A DNA stretch of 64,000 bases from assembly GCF_018263905.1 (NCBI RefSeq), contig NZ_JAAFZU010000030.1, positions 1 to 64,000 of the forward strand, given 5' to 3'. This DNA is from Loktanella sp. SALINAS62 (lineage in GTDB: Bacteria > Pseudomonadota > Alphaproteobacteria > Rhodobacterales > Rhodobacteraceae). Made by a program: the position numbers and the translations under genes. Numbering within the stretch: the first letter of the stretch is position 1; each line of letters opens with the position of its first letter. Shown here piece by piece: positions 16,172-26,143 of the stretch. The notes below the pieces were generated by a model. It made no database searches. It saw only the letters and a list, made by a program, of their open reading frames with translations, and was not told the origin of the DNA.

Positions 16172-16217
16172 GCCTCGGCATTCGCCGTCAATCCATTCAA
16201 GTATCAAGGATGTTGCC

Positions 16218-17738
16218 GTGCAGGACATGCTGCTGGAAATGCGATCTATCACCAAGACCTTTCCGGGTGTTAAGGCGCTGGACGAGGTATCGCTCAAGGT
16301 GCGCGCTGGCGAAATCCACGCGATCTGTGGCGAAAACGGTGCGGGCAAATCCACCTTGATGAAGGTGCTGTCCGGTGTTTATCCGGCGGGATCATACGAA
16401 GGCGAAATCCACTATGACGGCAGCGTCGCCGCGTTCCGCAACATTTCAGACAGTGAAAAACGCGGAATCATCATCATTCATCAGGAACTGGCGCTGGTCC
16501 CGTTGCTGTCGATTGCCGAAAACCTGTTTTTGGGCAACGAAAACGCCAACAAGGGCGTGATCGACTGGCGCGAAACCAACCACCGCACTGAATCATTGCT
16601 GCGCAAGGTCGGGTTGAGCGATGCGCCGACCACGCTGGTCGACAAGCTGGGCGTGGGCAAACAGCAACTGGTGGAAATCGCCAAGGCCCTTGCCAAGGAC
16701 GTGCGCCTGCTGATCCTGGACGAACCGACGTCTGCCCTGTCGGAAAGCGACAGCCAGACCCTGCTGGATCTGATGCTGGAGCTGAAAGCCCAAGGCATCA
16801 CCCAGATCATCATCAGCCATAAACTGAACGAAATCAGAAAGATCGCGGACACAGTTACCGTCATCCGCGACGGACAGTCGGTGTCCAGCTTCGATACGAC
16901 CGACGGCATCACCGAAGATCGCATCGTGCGCGACATGGTCGGCCGGTCGATGGAAAACCGCTATCCCGTCCGCACGCCAAAGATCGGCGAGCGTATCATG
17001 CGCGTGACGAACTGGTCGGTGCATCACCCCGAACATGCCAACCGCCGCGTGATCCACGATATCGACTTTGACGTGCGCGCGGGTGAGGTCGTGGGAATCG
17101 CGGGCCTGATGGGGGCCGGGCGCACAGAACTTGCGATGTCGATCTTTGGTAAATCCTGGGGTCAGGGTATCAGCGGCCAGATCGAAATGAACGGCAAACC
17201 TGTGGATGTATCCACCGTCAGCCGCGCCATTGCCAACGGGCTGGCCTATGTGACCGAAGATCGCAAAAGCCTTGGCCTGATTCTGGATGACACCATCCAG
17301 CGCAACATCACATTGGCCAACCTGCGGGAAGTGTCGAACGGTGTCGTGCTGAACGAACATGCCGAAACGCGCGTGGCGGAAAAATACCGCACCGATCTGG
17401 CGATCCGCACGCCCGGCGTGTTCCAAAAGGTCGGCAACCTGTCGGGCGGCAACCAGCAAAAGGTCGTGCTGTCGAAATGGCTGTTCACCGCGCCAGAGGT
17501 GCTGATCCTGGATGAACCCACGCGCGGCATCGACGTCGGCGCGAAATACGAAATTTACGGCCTGATCAACGACCTTGCCGCAGCCGGTAAGGGCGTCGTG
17601 ATGATCTCGTCCGAAATGCCTGAACTGCTGGGCATGTGCGACCGGATCTATGTCATGAATGAAGGCGCCTTTGTCGGCGAAATGCCGGCGAAAGAGGCCA
17701 GTCAAGAGCGAATTATGTCGCTTATCGTCAATCACTAG
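16218..17738 (+). CDS. gguA: Multiple-sugar ABC transporter ATPase GguA
   Basis: 506 aa from a GTG at 16218, supported by AAGGA 7 nt upstream; the first ATG is 9 bases on. Two ATPase halves are fused. The first has Walker [10 protein letters not shown] (about residue 43), signature [15 protein letters not shown] and Walker [13 protein letters not shown]. The second has the degenerate P-loop GLMGAGRTE (about 300) but intact [14 protein letters not shown] and [19 protein letters not shown]. This is the layout of the GguA/XylG/AraG class. It powers sugar uptake with ChvE and GguB. Confidence 0.93.
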   Translation: MQDMLLEMRSITKTFPGVKALDEVSLKVRAGEIHAICGENGAGKSTLMKVLSGVYPAGSYEGEIHYDGSVAAFRNISDSEKRGIIIIHQELALVPLLSIAENLFLGNENANKGVIDWRETNHRTESLLRKVGLSDAPTTLVDKLGVGKQQLVEIAKALAKDVRLLILDEPTSALSESDSQTLLDLMLELKAQGITQIIISHKLNEIRKIADTVTVIRDGQSVSSFDTTDGITEDRIVRDMVGRSMENRYPVRTPKIGERIMRVTNWSVHHPEHANRRVIHDIDFDVRAGEVVGIAGLMGAGRTELAMSIFGKSWGQGISGQIEMNGKPVDVSTVSRAIANGLAYVTEDRKSLGLILDDTIQRNITLANLREVSNGVVLNEHAETRVAEKYRTDLAIRTPGVFQKVGNLSGGNQQKVVLSKWLFTAPEVLILDEPTRGIDVGAKYEIYGLINDLAAAGKGVVMISSEMPELLGMCDRIYVMNEGAFVGEMPAKEASQERIMSLIVNH

Positions 17739-17753
17739 GGGGAGGCCCGCGGC

Positions 17754-18983
17754 ATGACCATCGCCGAAGACAAATTGGAAAGCCCGCAAGGCCGGGGCGG
17801 CATCGGTGCCTATCTGGCAGCCAACTTGCGCGAATACGGGCTGCTATTCGCCCTGATTGCCATCATGGCGTTCTTTCAGGTGGTCACGGGCGGCACGTTG
17901 CTGCGTCCGATCAACCTGACCAACCTGTTGTTGCAGAACAGCTATATCATCATCATGGCGCTGGGGATGCTGATTGTCATCGTCGCGGGCCATATCGACC
18001 TGTCTGTCGGGTCGGTGATGGGGTTTGTGGGTGCCCTGGCGGCCGTGATGATCGTCAATTTGGAATTTTCCATCGGGGTCACGATGGTCGCCTGCATCAT
18101 CGTCGGGGCCATTATCGGTGGCGCGCAGGGCTATTGGATCGCCTATTGGAAAATTCCGTCCTTCATCGTGACGCTGGCAGGGATGCTGGTATTTCGTGGT
18201 CTGTCATTGTGGCTGCTCGAAGGCCAATCCGTCGGCCCCTTTCCGCGCGAATTTCAGCTGATCGCAACCGGCTTCGTGCCCGATCTGCTGCCCGGTGGTG
18301 AAGCCTTGGCCGCCGTGCTGGATGTGCGCAACCTGAACATGCTGGCGCTGGCGACCGGGATCGTTGCCGCCGCATGGGTCATCTGGTCTGGGATGCGCCA
18401 ACGCGCGCGCAACCAGTCCTACGGGATCGAAGACGAGCCGCGCGCCTTTTTCATCGCCCGGATCGCCATCATCTCGCTGACGCTGGTTTTCATTCTGTAC
18501 AAACTGTCCACCTTCAGGGGACTGCCGAACGTGATGATCACGATGGGCGTGCTGACCGTGATCTATGCGTTTCTGACGGAACGCACCGTTGTCGGGCGCC
18601 GCATCTATGCGCTGGGTGGCAACGAAAAGGCCGCCAAGCTGTCGGGGATCAAAACCGAACGGTTGACGTTTCTGGCCTTTGTGAACATGGGCATCCTTGC
18701 AGCGATTGCCGGTCTGGTCTTTGCGGCTCGCCTGAACACGGCCACGCCAAAGGCCGGTTTCGCACTGGAACTTGACGTCATCGCTGCCGTGTTCATTGGC
18801 GGCGCATCCATGTCCGGTGGCGTCGGCAAGATCGTCGGCGCGGTCGTAGGTGCCTTTCTGATGGGGGTGCTGAACAACGGCATGTCGATCATGGGTATCG
18901 GCATTGATTACCAACAGATGATCAAGGGTCTGGTGCTTTTGGCTGCCGTGATCTTCGACGTCTACAATAAACAAAAGGGCTAA
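17754..18983 (+). CDS. gguB: Multiple-sugar ABC transporter permease GguB
   Basis: 409 aa, about ten hydrophobic segments. Contains the family sequence ALGMLIVIVAGHIDLSVGS in the first third and GGNEKAAKLSGIKTERLTF plus GGASMSGGVGKIVGA in the last third, all typical of the XylH/GguB/AraH branch (longer than RbsC because of an extra central loop). It forms the sugar channel and works with ChvE and GguA. It starts 15 bases after gguA and ends 4 bases before the dehydratase gene. Confidence 0.93.
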   Translation: MTIAEDKLESPQGRGGIGAYLAANLREYGLLFALIAIMAFFQVVTGGTLLRPINLTNLLLQNSYIIIMALGMLIVIVAGHIDLSVGSVMGFVGALAAVMIVNLEFSIGVTMVACIIVGAIIGGAQGYWIAYWKIPSFIVTLAGMLVFRGLSLWLLEGQSVGPFPREFQLIATGFVPDLLPGGEALAAVLDVRNLNMLALATGIVAAAWVIWSGMRQRARNQSYGIEDEPRAFFIARIAIISLTLVFILYKLSTFRGLPNVMITMGVLTVIYAFLTERTVVGRRIYALGGNEKAAKLSGIKTERLTFLAFVNMGILAAIAGLVFAARLNTATPKAGFALELDVIAAVFIGGASMSGGVGKIVGAVVGAFLMGVLNNGMSIMGIGIDYQQMIKGLVLLAAVIFDVYNKQKG

Positions 18984-18987
18984 CCGC

Positions 18988-20730
18988 ATGACATTCGAAC
19001 CCGCCCAATGGCCCCGCCGCCTGCGGTCGCAAGACTGGTACGAAGGTTCCAGCCGCGACGTGATCTATCACCGGGGCTGGATGAAAAATCAGGGCTATCC
19101 GCATGACAGCTTTGACGGGCGTCCGATCATCGGCATCCTGAACACGTGGTCGGACCTGACGCCCTGCAACGGGCACCTGCGTGAACTGGCCGAAAAGGTG
19201 CGCGCAGGTATTCTGGAAGCAGGTGGTTTCCCGGTCGAAGTGCCCGTGTTTTCGGCGTCCGAAAACACGTTCCGCCCAACCGCGATGATGTACCGCAATC
19301 TGGCTGCCATGGCGACGGAAGAGGCCATTCGCGGCCAGCCGATGGACGGCTGTGTTCTGTTGGTGGGCTGCGACAAGACCACGCCCAGCCTGATGATGGC
19401 CGCCGCATCCTGCGATCTGCCATCCATCGTGGTGACCGGCGGTCCGATGCTGAACGGCTATTTCCGTGGCGAACGCGTCGGGTCCGGCACGCACCTGTGG
19501 AAATTTTCCGAAGCCGTCAAAGCCGGAGAAATGAGCCCGGAGGATTTCCTTGAAGCAGAGGCGTCGATGTCGCGGTCCACGGGCACCTGCAACACGATGG
19601 GCACCGCCAGCACGATGGCCAGCATGGCCGAAGCACTGGGCATGTCCCTGTCGGGCAATGCGGCAATCCCTGCTGTCGACAGTCGCCGCCGCGTGATGGC
19701 GCAGATGTCGGGCCGCCGCATCGTGCAGATGGTCAAGGACGATCTGAAACCGTCCGACGTGATGACGAAACCCGCGTTTGAAAACGCGATCCGCACCAAT
19801 GCCGCCATCGGCGGGTCGACCAATGCGGTTGTGCATCTGCTGGCGATGGCCGGACGTGTTGGGCTGGATCTGACGCTGGACGACTGGGACCGCTGCGGAC
19901 GCGACGTGCCGACGATCGTCAACCTGATGCCGTCTGGCAAGTATCTGATGGAAGAATTCTATTACGCCGGTGGTCTGCCCGTCGTGCTGAAACGTCTGGG
20001 CGATGCGGATCTGCTGCACAAGGACGCGCTGACGGTGTCGGGTGGGCCGATCTGGGACGAGGTAAAGAACGTCCAGAACCACAACGAAGACGTGATCCTG
20101 CCCGCCGCAAAGGCACTGACCCAATCGGGTGGTATCGTGGTGCTGCGTGGCAACCTTGCCCCCAGCGGTGCGGTGCTGAAACCGTCCGCCGCGACGCCCG
20201 CGCTGATGCAGCACAAGGGCCGCGCCGTGGTGTTCGAAGATATCGACGACTACAAGGCGCGGATCAACGACGATGCGCTGGATATCGACGAAACCTGCGT
20301 CATGGTCCTGAAAAACTGCGGGCCAAAAGGCTATCCCGGCATGGCAGAGGTCGGCAACATGGGCCTGCCGCCCAAGATCCTGAAAAAAGGGATCACCGAC
20401 ATGGTCCGCATTTCCGATGCGCGCATGTCCGGCACCGCCTATGGCACTGTCGTCCTGCACACCTCGCCAGAGGCGGCGGCAGGTGGGCCGTTGGCTGTCG
20501 TGCAATCGGGCGACATGATCGAATTGGACGTGGCGAACCGCCGTCTGCATCTGGATATCTCTGATGCGGAACTGGCCGAACGGCTGGCGGCATGGGCCCC
20601 ATCGCACGAAGTGGCGACATCCGGTTACCTGATGTTGCACCAGACCCATGTCGAAGGCGCCGACACGGGCGCCGATCTTGATTTCCTCAAAGGATGCCGC
20701 GGCGCACCCGTCGGAAAGGACAGCCATTGA
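18988..20730 (+). CDS. araC: L-arabonate dehydratase (IlvD/Edd family)
   Basis: 580 aa. IlvD/Edd iron-sulfur dehydratase with the three cluster cysteines in DLTPCNGHL, VGCDKTTPS and STGTCNTMG, and the active-site serine region ARMSGTAYG near residue 480. The length and the opening RSQDWYEGSSRDVIYHRGWM closely match L-arabonate dehydratases of Rhizobium and Azospirillum, which convert L-arabonate to L-2-keto-3-deoxyarabonate. The symbol araC in this pathway is unrelated to the E. coli regulator. D-xylonate or D-fuconate are possible side substrates. The context (dehydrogenase, KDA dehydratase and semialdehyde dehydrogenase following) supports the L-arabinose role. Confidence 0.88.
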   Translation: MTFEPAQWPRRLRSQDWYEGSSRDVIYHRGWMKNQGYPHDSFDGRPIIGILNTWSDLTPCNGHLRELAEKVRAGILEAGGFPVEVPVFSASENTFRPTAMMYRNLAAMATEEAIRGQPMDGCVLLVGCDKTTPSLMMAAASCDLPSIVVTGGPMLNGYFRGERVGSGTHLWKFSEAVKAGEMSPEDFLEAEASMSRSTGTCNTMGTASTMASMAEALGMSLSGNAAIPAVDSRRRVMAQMSGRRIVQMVKDDLKPSDVMTKPAFENAIRTNAAIGGSTNAVVHLLAMAGRVGLDLTLDDWDRCGRDVPTIVNLMPSGKYLMEEFYYAGGLPVVLKRLGDADLLHKDALTVSGGPIWDEVKNVQNHNEDVILPAAKALTQSGGIVVLRGNLAPSGAVLKPSAATPALMQHKGRAVVFEDIDDYKARINDDALDIDETCVMVLKNCGPKGYPGMAEVGNMGLPPKILKKGITDMVRISDARMSGTAYGTVVLHTSPEAAAGGPLAVVQSGDMIELDVANRRLHLDISDAELAERLAAWAPSHEVATSGYLMLHQTHVEGADTGADLDFLKGCRGAPVGKDSH

Positions 20731-21653
20731 TGAAGATCGCACTCGTCGGGATCGGCAAGATCGCGTTGGATCAGCACGTGCCCGCCATTGCAGCCAGCCC
20801 CGATTGGGAACTGGCCGCCACGGTCAGTCGCCACGGGTCCGTCGACGGTGTCGACGCCTATACCGATCTGGGCGACATGCTGACGGCGCGTCCCGATATC
20901 CGGGTCGTGTCGCTGTGCCTGCCACCCGTCCCCCGCTATGCCTATGCGATGCAGGCGCTGGCGGCAGGCCGTCACGTGATGCTGGAAAAACCGCCCGGCG
21001 CCACGCTGGCCGAATGCCACGCCCTGACCGCCAAGGCGCGTGCCGACGGTCTGTCACTGTATGCGACATGGCATTCGCGGCAGGCCGATATGGTTGGCGC
21101 GGCCAAAAACTGGCTAGCGGACAAGACCCTGAAAAGCCTTCAGGTCACGTGGAAAGAAGACGTGCGCCGCTGGCACCCCGGTCAGGACTGGATCTGGGAA
21201 CCGGGCGGGCTGGGCGTGTTCGATCCGGGCATCAATGCGCTGTCCATTGTGACCGAAATCCTGCCGCACGACATCCACGTCACCGGCGCCACACTGAAGG
21301 TGCCGGAAAATCGCCAGACCCCCATCGCCGTCGACATGACGTTCCACCATCCGCAGGGCGCGCAGGTCGGTGCTGTCTTTGACTGGCGGCAAGAGGGCGA
21401 CCAGATCTGGACGATCGAGGCAGAGACCGATGCAGGAACCCTGTCGCTGACCGATGGCGGTGCCCGCATGCAGATCAACGGCGAAACCACGGGTACCGCA
21501 GCCCCGCTGGGCGGTGAATATCCACGTCTATATGCGCAGATGGCGCAGCTGGTCCATGCAGGCGGCGTTGATATGGACCTGCGGCCGATGACGTTGGTGG
21601 CCGATGCCTATACCTTGGGCCGCCGCACGACCGTCGCCGCTTTTGAATCCTGA
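20730..21653 (+). CDS. L-arabinose/D-galactose 1-dehydrogenase (Gfo/Idh/MocA family)
   Basis: 307 aa from the ATG that shares one base with the upstream stop (TGATG). The N-terminal Rossmann motif is IALVGIGKIALDQHVPAIA, the conserved Lys lies in LEKPPGATLAE and a Gfo/Idh C-terminal beta-sheet domain follows (with GGLGVFDPGINALSIVTEI). Closely resembles the NAD(P)-dependent aldose 1-dehydrogenases that oxidise L-arabinose and D-galactose to their lactones as step 1 of the non-phosphorylative route. No lactonase gene is visible beside it, so lactone opening is either spontaneous or encoded elsewhere. Confidence 0.85.
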   Translation: MKIALVGIGKIALDQHVPAIAASPDWELAATVSRHGSVDGVDAYTDLGDMLTARPDIRVVSLCLPPVPRYAYAMQALAAGRHVMLEKPPGATLAECHALTAKARADGLSLYATWHSRQADMVGAAKNWLADKTLKSLQVTWKEDVRRWHPGQDWIWEPGGLGVFDPGINALSIVTEILPHDIHVTGATLKVPENRQTPIAVDMTFHHPQGAQVGAVFDWRQEGDQIWTIEAETDAGTLSLTDGGARMQINGETTGTAAPLGGEYPRLYAQMAQLVHAGGVDMDLRPMTLVADAYTLGRRTTVAAFES

Positions 21654-21686
21654 AATAATGACGCGGTCCCACCGCAAGGAGACACG

Positions 21687-22604
21687 ATGAAAACCCCATT
21701 GACCGGAATACTGCCCGTCGCCCCCACCCCGTTCCATGACAATGGCGCGGTGGACGAAGACGGGATGCGTCGCGTGCTGGACTGCATGATCGATCAAGGC
21801 GTCGATGCGATCTGCATTCTGGCCAATTATTCCGAACAATTCGTCCTGTCGGACGCCGAACGCGACGCGCTGACCCGCGTGTCGCTGGAACATGTTGCAG
21901 GCCGGGTGCCTGTCATTGTCACCGTCAGCCATTTCAGCACACAGATCGTCGTGGACCGCGCCCGTGCTGCCCGCGACATGGGTGCTGCGATGCTGATGAT
22001 GATGCCGCCCTATCACGGTGTCGGCCTTGCCCCGGCAGAAGCGGGCGTTTTTGAACATTTTGCCGCTGTGTCTGACGCCATTGATATTCCGATCATGGTA
22101 CAGGATGCACCGCTGTCTGGCGTCACGCTGCCTGTGCCGCTGCTGGTGCGCATGGCCCGCGAAATCGAGAACGTCAGTTATTTCAAGATGGAGATGCCAT
22201 TTGCAGCCGATAAGCTGGCGGCCCTGATCGACGCGGGCGGCAGCGATATCGTCGGCCCCTTCGATGGCGAAGAAGCGGCGACGCTGCTGGCGGATCTGGA
22301 TGCCGGCTGCACCGGCACCATGACGTCGGCGCTGCAACCCGAATTGATCCGGCCCATCGTGATGAACTATTTGGCAGGCGACATCGACGCGGCCCTGTCG
22401 GGCTGGCGCGATGCGCTGCCGCTGATCAACCACGAAAACCGCCAGTGTGGCCTGCGCGCCGCCAAGGTGGTGATGAAGGAAGGCGGCGTGATCGGGTCCG
22501 ATCACGTGCGTCATCCGCTGAAACCCATGACACAACGCACCCGCGACCGCCTGCTGCAACTTGCGGCGGAACGTGACGTGATCGCGCTGCGTTGGGGCAA
22601 ATAA
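21687..22604 (+). CDS. araD: L-2-keto-3-deoxyarabonate dehydratase (DapA family)
   Basis: 305 aa. DHDPS/NAL-superfamily TIM barrel with TGILPVAPTPFHDNGAVDE at the start, the region ICILANYSEQF and the Schiff-base Lys in VSYFKMEMPF (about residue 167). In this pathway the family member dehydrates L-2-keto-3-deoxyarabonate to 2-oxoglutarate semialdehyde. It is followed 11 bases later by the matching semialdehyde dehydrogenase. The symbol follows the Azospirillum naming and should not be confused with E. coli ribulose-phosphate epimerase. An aldolase role (glycolaldehyde route) is less likely, because the semialdehyde dehydrogenase is present. Confidence 0.85.
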   Translation: MKTPLTGILPVAPTPFHDNGAVDEDGMRRVLDCMIDQGVDAICILANYSEQFVLSDAERDALTRVSLEHVAGRVPVIVTVSHFSTQIVVDRARAARDMGAAMLMMMPPYHGVGLAPAEAGVFEHFAAVSDAIDIPIMVQDAPLSGVTLPVPLLVRMAREIENVSYFKMEMPFAADKLAALIDAGGSDIVGPFDGEEAATLLADLDAGCTGTMTSALQPELIRPIVMNYLAGDIDAALSGWRDALPLINHENRQCGLRAAKVVMKEGGVIGSDHVRHPLKPMTQRTRDRLLQLAAERDVIALRWGK

Positions 22605-22615
22605 GGAGAATTACA

Positions 22616-24127
22616 ATGACTTACACACCACACGGCAAGCACCTGATCGCAGGTGAATGGGTCGGCAGCGATGATACGTTTACGTCCCAGCCTGTCACGG
22701 GTGACGCTGTCACCTATGCCTCTGGCGGCGCGGCAGAGGTCGACCGCGCGGTCACAGCCGCAGAGAATGCATTCACGACATATGGCTGGACCACGCGCGA
22801 GGATCGCGCGGCGTTTCTGAACACCATCGCTGACGAAATCGACGCCCGCGGCGATGATATTACGCGTCTGGGCTGCGCCGAAACCGGCCTGCCAGAAGCC
22901 CGCCTGCAAGGCGAGCGGGGCCGTACCACCGGCCAGTTGCGTATGTTCGCGGATCACATCCGCAAGGGCGATTACCTTGACCGCCGCCATGATGCGGCCC
23001 TGCCCGACCGCGCGCCACTGCCCCGCCCCGATCTGAAGATGGTGCAACGTCCCATCGGTCCGGTCGCGGTCTTTGGTGCGTCGAACTTTCCGTTGGCGTT
23101 TTCGACCGCAGGCGGCGACACCGCAGCGGCCCTGGCGGCAGGCTGTCCCGTCGTGGTCAAGGGCCACCCGGCCCACCCCGCGACAGGCGAAATCGTGGCC
23201 GATGCGATTCATGCCGCAATCCAGAAATGCGGGATGCCAGCCGGGACGTTTTCCCTGATCCAGGGCACGAGTCACAATCTGGGCGGTGCGCTGGTGAAAC
23301 ATCCGCTGATGCAGGCCGTCGGCTTTACCGGATCGCTGGGGGCCGGTCGTGCGCTATACGATCTGTGCGCCGCGCGCCCGACACCGATCCCGTTCTATGG
23401 CGAACTGGGATCGATCAACCCGGTGTTCGTCATGCCTGCCGCGCTGTCCGCACGCGGCGCCGATCTGGGCACCGCTTGGGCCGGGTCGCTGACCATGGGC
23501 GTCGGTCAGTTCTGCACCAATCCCGGCGTTGTCGTAGCGCAGGCCGGGGATGATCTGGAAAGCTTTGCACAGGCCGCGACCGATGCGCTGTCTGGCGCGG
23601 GTGAGGCGGTGATGCTGAGCGAAGGCATCGCCGACGCCTACCGCAAGGGGGTCGCACAGGTCGCAGCGGCGAATGGTGTGCAGGAACTTGTCGCCGCCAC
23701 CTGCGACCGCCGGAACGCGTCGCCCGCGGTCTACCGCGTCAGTGCAGAAGACTGGCTGGCCAACGACAATCTGGCGGAAGAGGTCTTTGGTCCGTTGGGG
23801 ATCATCGTGTCCGCCTCTGGTCCTGATCAGATGCTGGACATCGCGCGCCATCTGCACGGGCAATTGACCGCGACCTTGCAGATGGACGACGCCGATACCG
23901 AAGCGGCAAAGCCATTCGTGCCGGTGCTGGAACGCAAGGCGGGTCGTTTGCTGGTCAACGGGTTCCCCACCGGGGTCGAAGTTGCGGACGCAATGGTCCA
24001 CAGCGGCCCCTACCCTGCGTCCACGAATTTTGGTGCGACATCAGTCGGCACGCTGGCGATCCGTCGCTTTACCCGGCCTGTCTGCTATCAGAACATGCCC
24101 GACGCGCTGTTGCCCGTCGATCTGTAA
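22616..24127 (+). CDS. araE: 2-oxoglutarate semialdehyde dehydrogenase
   Basis: 503 aa. NADP-type aldehyde dehydrogenase with FGASNFPLAFS, the general base in FYGELGSINPVFV (about residue 265) and the nucleophilic Cys in VGQFCTNPG (about 302). The C-terminal half has EEVFGPLGIIV. This branch of the family (KGSADH/AldH) is the usual last enzyme of the non-phosphorylative pentose route, oxidising the semialdehyde to 2-oxoglutarate. The start is the ATG after AAGGAG. Last gene of the eight-gene plus-strand arabinose unit, followed by a clear terminator. Confidence 0.88.
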   Translation: MTYTPHGKHLIAGEWVGSDDTFTSQPVTGDAVTYASGGAAEVDRAVTAAENAFTTYGWTTREDRAAFLNTIADEIDARGDDITRLGCAETGLPEARLQGERGRTTGQLRMFADHIRKGDYLDRRHDAALPDRAPLPRPDLKMVQRPIGPVAVFGASNFPLAFSTAGGDTAAALAAGCPVVVKGHPAHPATGEIVADAIHAAIQKCGMPAGTFSLIQGTSHNLGGALVKHPLMQAVGFTGSLGAGRALYDLCAARPTPIPFYGELGSINPVFVMPAALSARGADLGTAWAGSLTMGVGQFCTNPGVVVAQAGDDLESFAQAATDALSGAGEAVMLSEGIADAYRKGVAQVAAANGVQELVAATCDRRNASPAVYRVSAEDWLANDNLAEEVFGPLGIIVSASGPDQMLDIARHLHGQLTATLQMDDADTEAAKPFVPVLERKAGRLLVNGFPTGVEVADAMVHSGPYPASTNFGATSVGTLAIRRFTRPVCYQNMPDALLPVDL

Positions 24128-24151
24128 GCGCGTCAACACTGCAGGTACGAA

Positions 24152-24177
24152 AAACGCCGCCCTTCGGGGCGGCGTTT
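24152..24177. terminator. Bidirectional intrinsic-type terminator
   Basis: AAACGCCGCCC (24152-24162), loop TTCG and GGGCGGCGTTT (24167-24177) make an 11-bp perfect stem with a stable tetraloop. A/T-rich ends on both sides let it serve araE on plus and the ABC ATPase gene on minus. It separates the two converging halves of the arabinose island. Confidence 0.88.
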
Positions 24178-24199
24178 GGCGTTTTACGACCTTGCGTGG

Positions 24200-25270
24200 C
24201 TATTTGGCGTGGTGCGCGATGCCATCCGCATCGAACAGGTGCAACTGGGTGGTGTCGAAATCCAGATGCACCGTGTCGCCCGACCGGATCTGTGACCGCC
24301 CGCTGTCCAGCGCGACCAGCGCGCTGCCGTCATCCAGATGCAAATGCACCAATGTGCGATCGCCCAGCCGTTCCACGACCGCCGCCTTGCCCGTCGTCGC
24401 GGCAGGTGTCTGGCTGACCTGTACCGCCTCTGGCCGGATGCCCAGTTCATAGGTGCCGGGCGGCAGGTCGATCTGCAACGCGACTTTGGACCCGTTGCCC
24501 AACGTGGCCACCTGCTGCTCCCCCTCGCCCGATAGTTCGGCCTTGATGAAATTCATGCCCGGACTGCCGACAAACCCCGCCACGAACCGCGACGCGGGTT
24601 TCAGGTAGACGTCCATCGGCGAACCGATTTGTTCGATACGGCAGTTGTTCAGGATCACGATACGGTCAGCCAGCGTCATCGCTTCCGTCTGGTCGTGGGT
24701 GACGTAGATCATCGTGGATTGCATACGCTGGTGCAGTTCGGCCAGTTCGACCCGCGTGCGGACCCGCAGGGCTGCATCAAGGTTCGACAGCGGTTCGTCG
24801 AACAGGAACGCCGCGGGTTCCTTGACGATGGCGCGCCCGATGGCGACCCGCTGGCGCTGACCGCCCGAAAGCTGCGCCGGGCGCCGGTCCAGCAGCGCAT
24901 CCATTTCCAGGATACGCGCCGCATCCTGCACCCGGCGCGCGATCTGCGCCTTGTCCATGCGGATGTTTTTCAGGCCGAACGCCATGTTGTCGCGCACGGT
25001 CATATGCGGGTAAAGCGCATAGTTCTGGAACACCATCGCCACGTCGCGCTGACCGGGGGCCAGATGTTCGGACCGTTTGCCGCCGATGGTCAGGCTGCCT
25101 TCGTCGATGGTTTCCAGCCCTGCAATCATGCGCAGCAACGTCGATTTTCCGGACCCCGATGGCCCAAGGAACACGACAAATTCACCCGATGGCACATCAA
25201 GCGATATGCCGTCGATGACCCTGACGCCGCCAAAGGACTTTGACACGGAATTGAGCACAATATCAGACAT
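24200..25270 (-). CDS. UgpC/MsmK-type sugar ABC transporter ATPase
   Basis: 356 aa. Walker A GPSGSGKST near residue 38, signature LSGGQRQRVAIGRA near 134, Walker B FLFDEPLSNLDAALR near 155, switch His in THDQTEA. A C-terminal TOBE/regulatory domain (about 240-356) is typical of the MalK/UgpC class. It is the last gene of the minus-strand arabino-oligosaccharide importer, 30 bases after the second permease gene. It couples ATP hydrolysis to MalFG-type permeases. One such ATPase may serve several importers. Confidence 0.92.
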   Translation of the reverse strand: MSDIVLNSVSKSFGGVRVIDGISLDVPSGEFVVFLGPSGSGKSTLLRMIAGLETIDEGSLTIGGKRSEHLAPGQRDVAMVFQNYALYPHMTVRDNMAFGLKNIRMDKAQIARRVQDAARILEMDALLDRRPAQLSGGQRQRVAIGRAIVKEPAAFLFDEPLSNLDAALRVRTRVELAELHQRMQSTMIYVTHDQTEAMTLADRIVILNNCRIEQIGSPMDVYLKPASRFVAGFVGSPGMNFIKAELSGEGEQQVATLGNGSKVALQIDLPPGTYELGIRPEAVQVSQTPAATTGKAAVVERLGDRTLVHLHLDDGSALVALDSGRSQIRSGDTVHLDFDTTQLHLFDADGIAHHAK

Positions 25271-25300
25271 CGTCTGCCCCTTTGGTCGTTGGCTGGGCGG

Positions 25301-26143
25301 TCATCCCTTGATTCCCGCGCTCAGCGTGATGGCCTGCGTGACGCGACGCTGGAACAGCAGATAGGCCAGTGCCACGGGCACGCCCGCCAAGACCGCTGCC
25401 GACAGCTGCCGCGCATAATAGACACCGAAAGCATCGAACACCTGCGTGATGCCCACGGTGATCGTCATCATTTCCGTCCGTGTGACGGCCAGAAACGGCC
25501 ACAGGAACGCGTTCCAGGCCCAGATAAAGGTCACGATGGACAGGGCCGTGGTCACGCCCCAGTTCATCGGGATGTAGATCTTGAACAGCACGTTCCATTC
25601 GCTGGCGTTGTCCATTGCCGCAGCTTCACGGTAATCCTTTGGCACCTGATCGAAGAACTGTTTGTAGACGATGATGATGACCGGGTGGATCAACTGCGGC
25701 AGGATGATCCCGGCCCAGCTGTTCAGCAGGCTCATGTTCGCCATCAGCACGAAATGGTTGATGATCAGCACCTGCGTCGGGACCATGAAACTGGCCAGGA
25801 TCAGCCACCACAGGACCGTGCGGCCCGGAAATCGTAGTTGCGACAGGGCATATCCCGCGAACATGGACGTCGAAACCGTCAGGACCGTCACACCCAGCGA
25901 TGTCACGATGGAATTGATATACCATGTGCCGATCTGCGTCTCGGTCAGCGCGAACCAGTAATGTTCAAAGGTCAGGGTGTCGGGCCACAGTTCGATGTAG
26001 GGGCGCACGACCTCGTTCTCGGGCTTCAGCGAACTGATGATCCCCCAATACAGCGGGAACGCCCAGATCACTGCGATCACAACGGTCAGGACAGTCACGA
26101 TACCGCCCGCCCAGTTGATGCGTTTGATGGTGTTCGGTGTCAT
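25301..26143 (-). CDS. Sugar ABC transporter permease, MalG type
   Basis: 280 aa, about six membrane segments. The cytoplasmic EAA loop is EAAAMDNASEWNVLFKIYIP, the docking site for the ATPase. It starts within the end of the MalF-type gene (4-base overlap). With that protein it forms the channel for a polymer fragment, most likely arabino-oligosaccharides given the GH51 enzyme three genes upstream. Confidence 0.92.
   Translation of the reverse strand: MTPNTIKRINWAGGIVTVLTVVIAVIWAFPLYWGIISSLKPENEVVRPYIELWPDTLTFEHYWFALTETQIGTWYINSIVTSLGVTVLTVSTSMFAGYALSQLRFPGRTVLWWLILASFMVPTQVLIINHFVLMANMSLLNSWAGIILPQLIHPVIIIVYKQFFDQVPKDYREAAAMDNASEWNVLFKIYIPMNWGVTTALSIVTFIWAWNAFLWPFLAVTRTEMMTITVGITQVFDAFGVYYARQLSAAVLAGVPVALAYLLFQRRVTQAITLSAGIKG

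Noticed and set aside
18922-20742. 606-codon open frame antisense to the arabonate dehydratase gene
   Set aside because: Translation is rich in His/Arg/Gln without any domain; the plus-strand enzyme is complete with its cluster cysteines.
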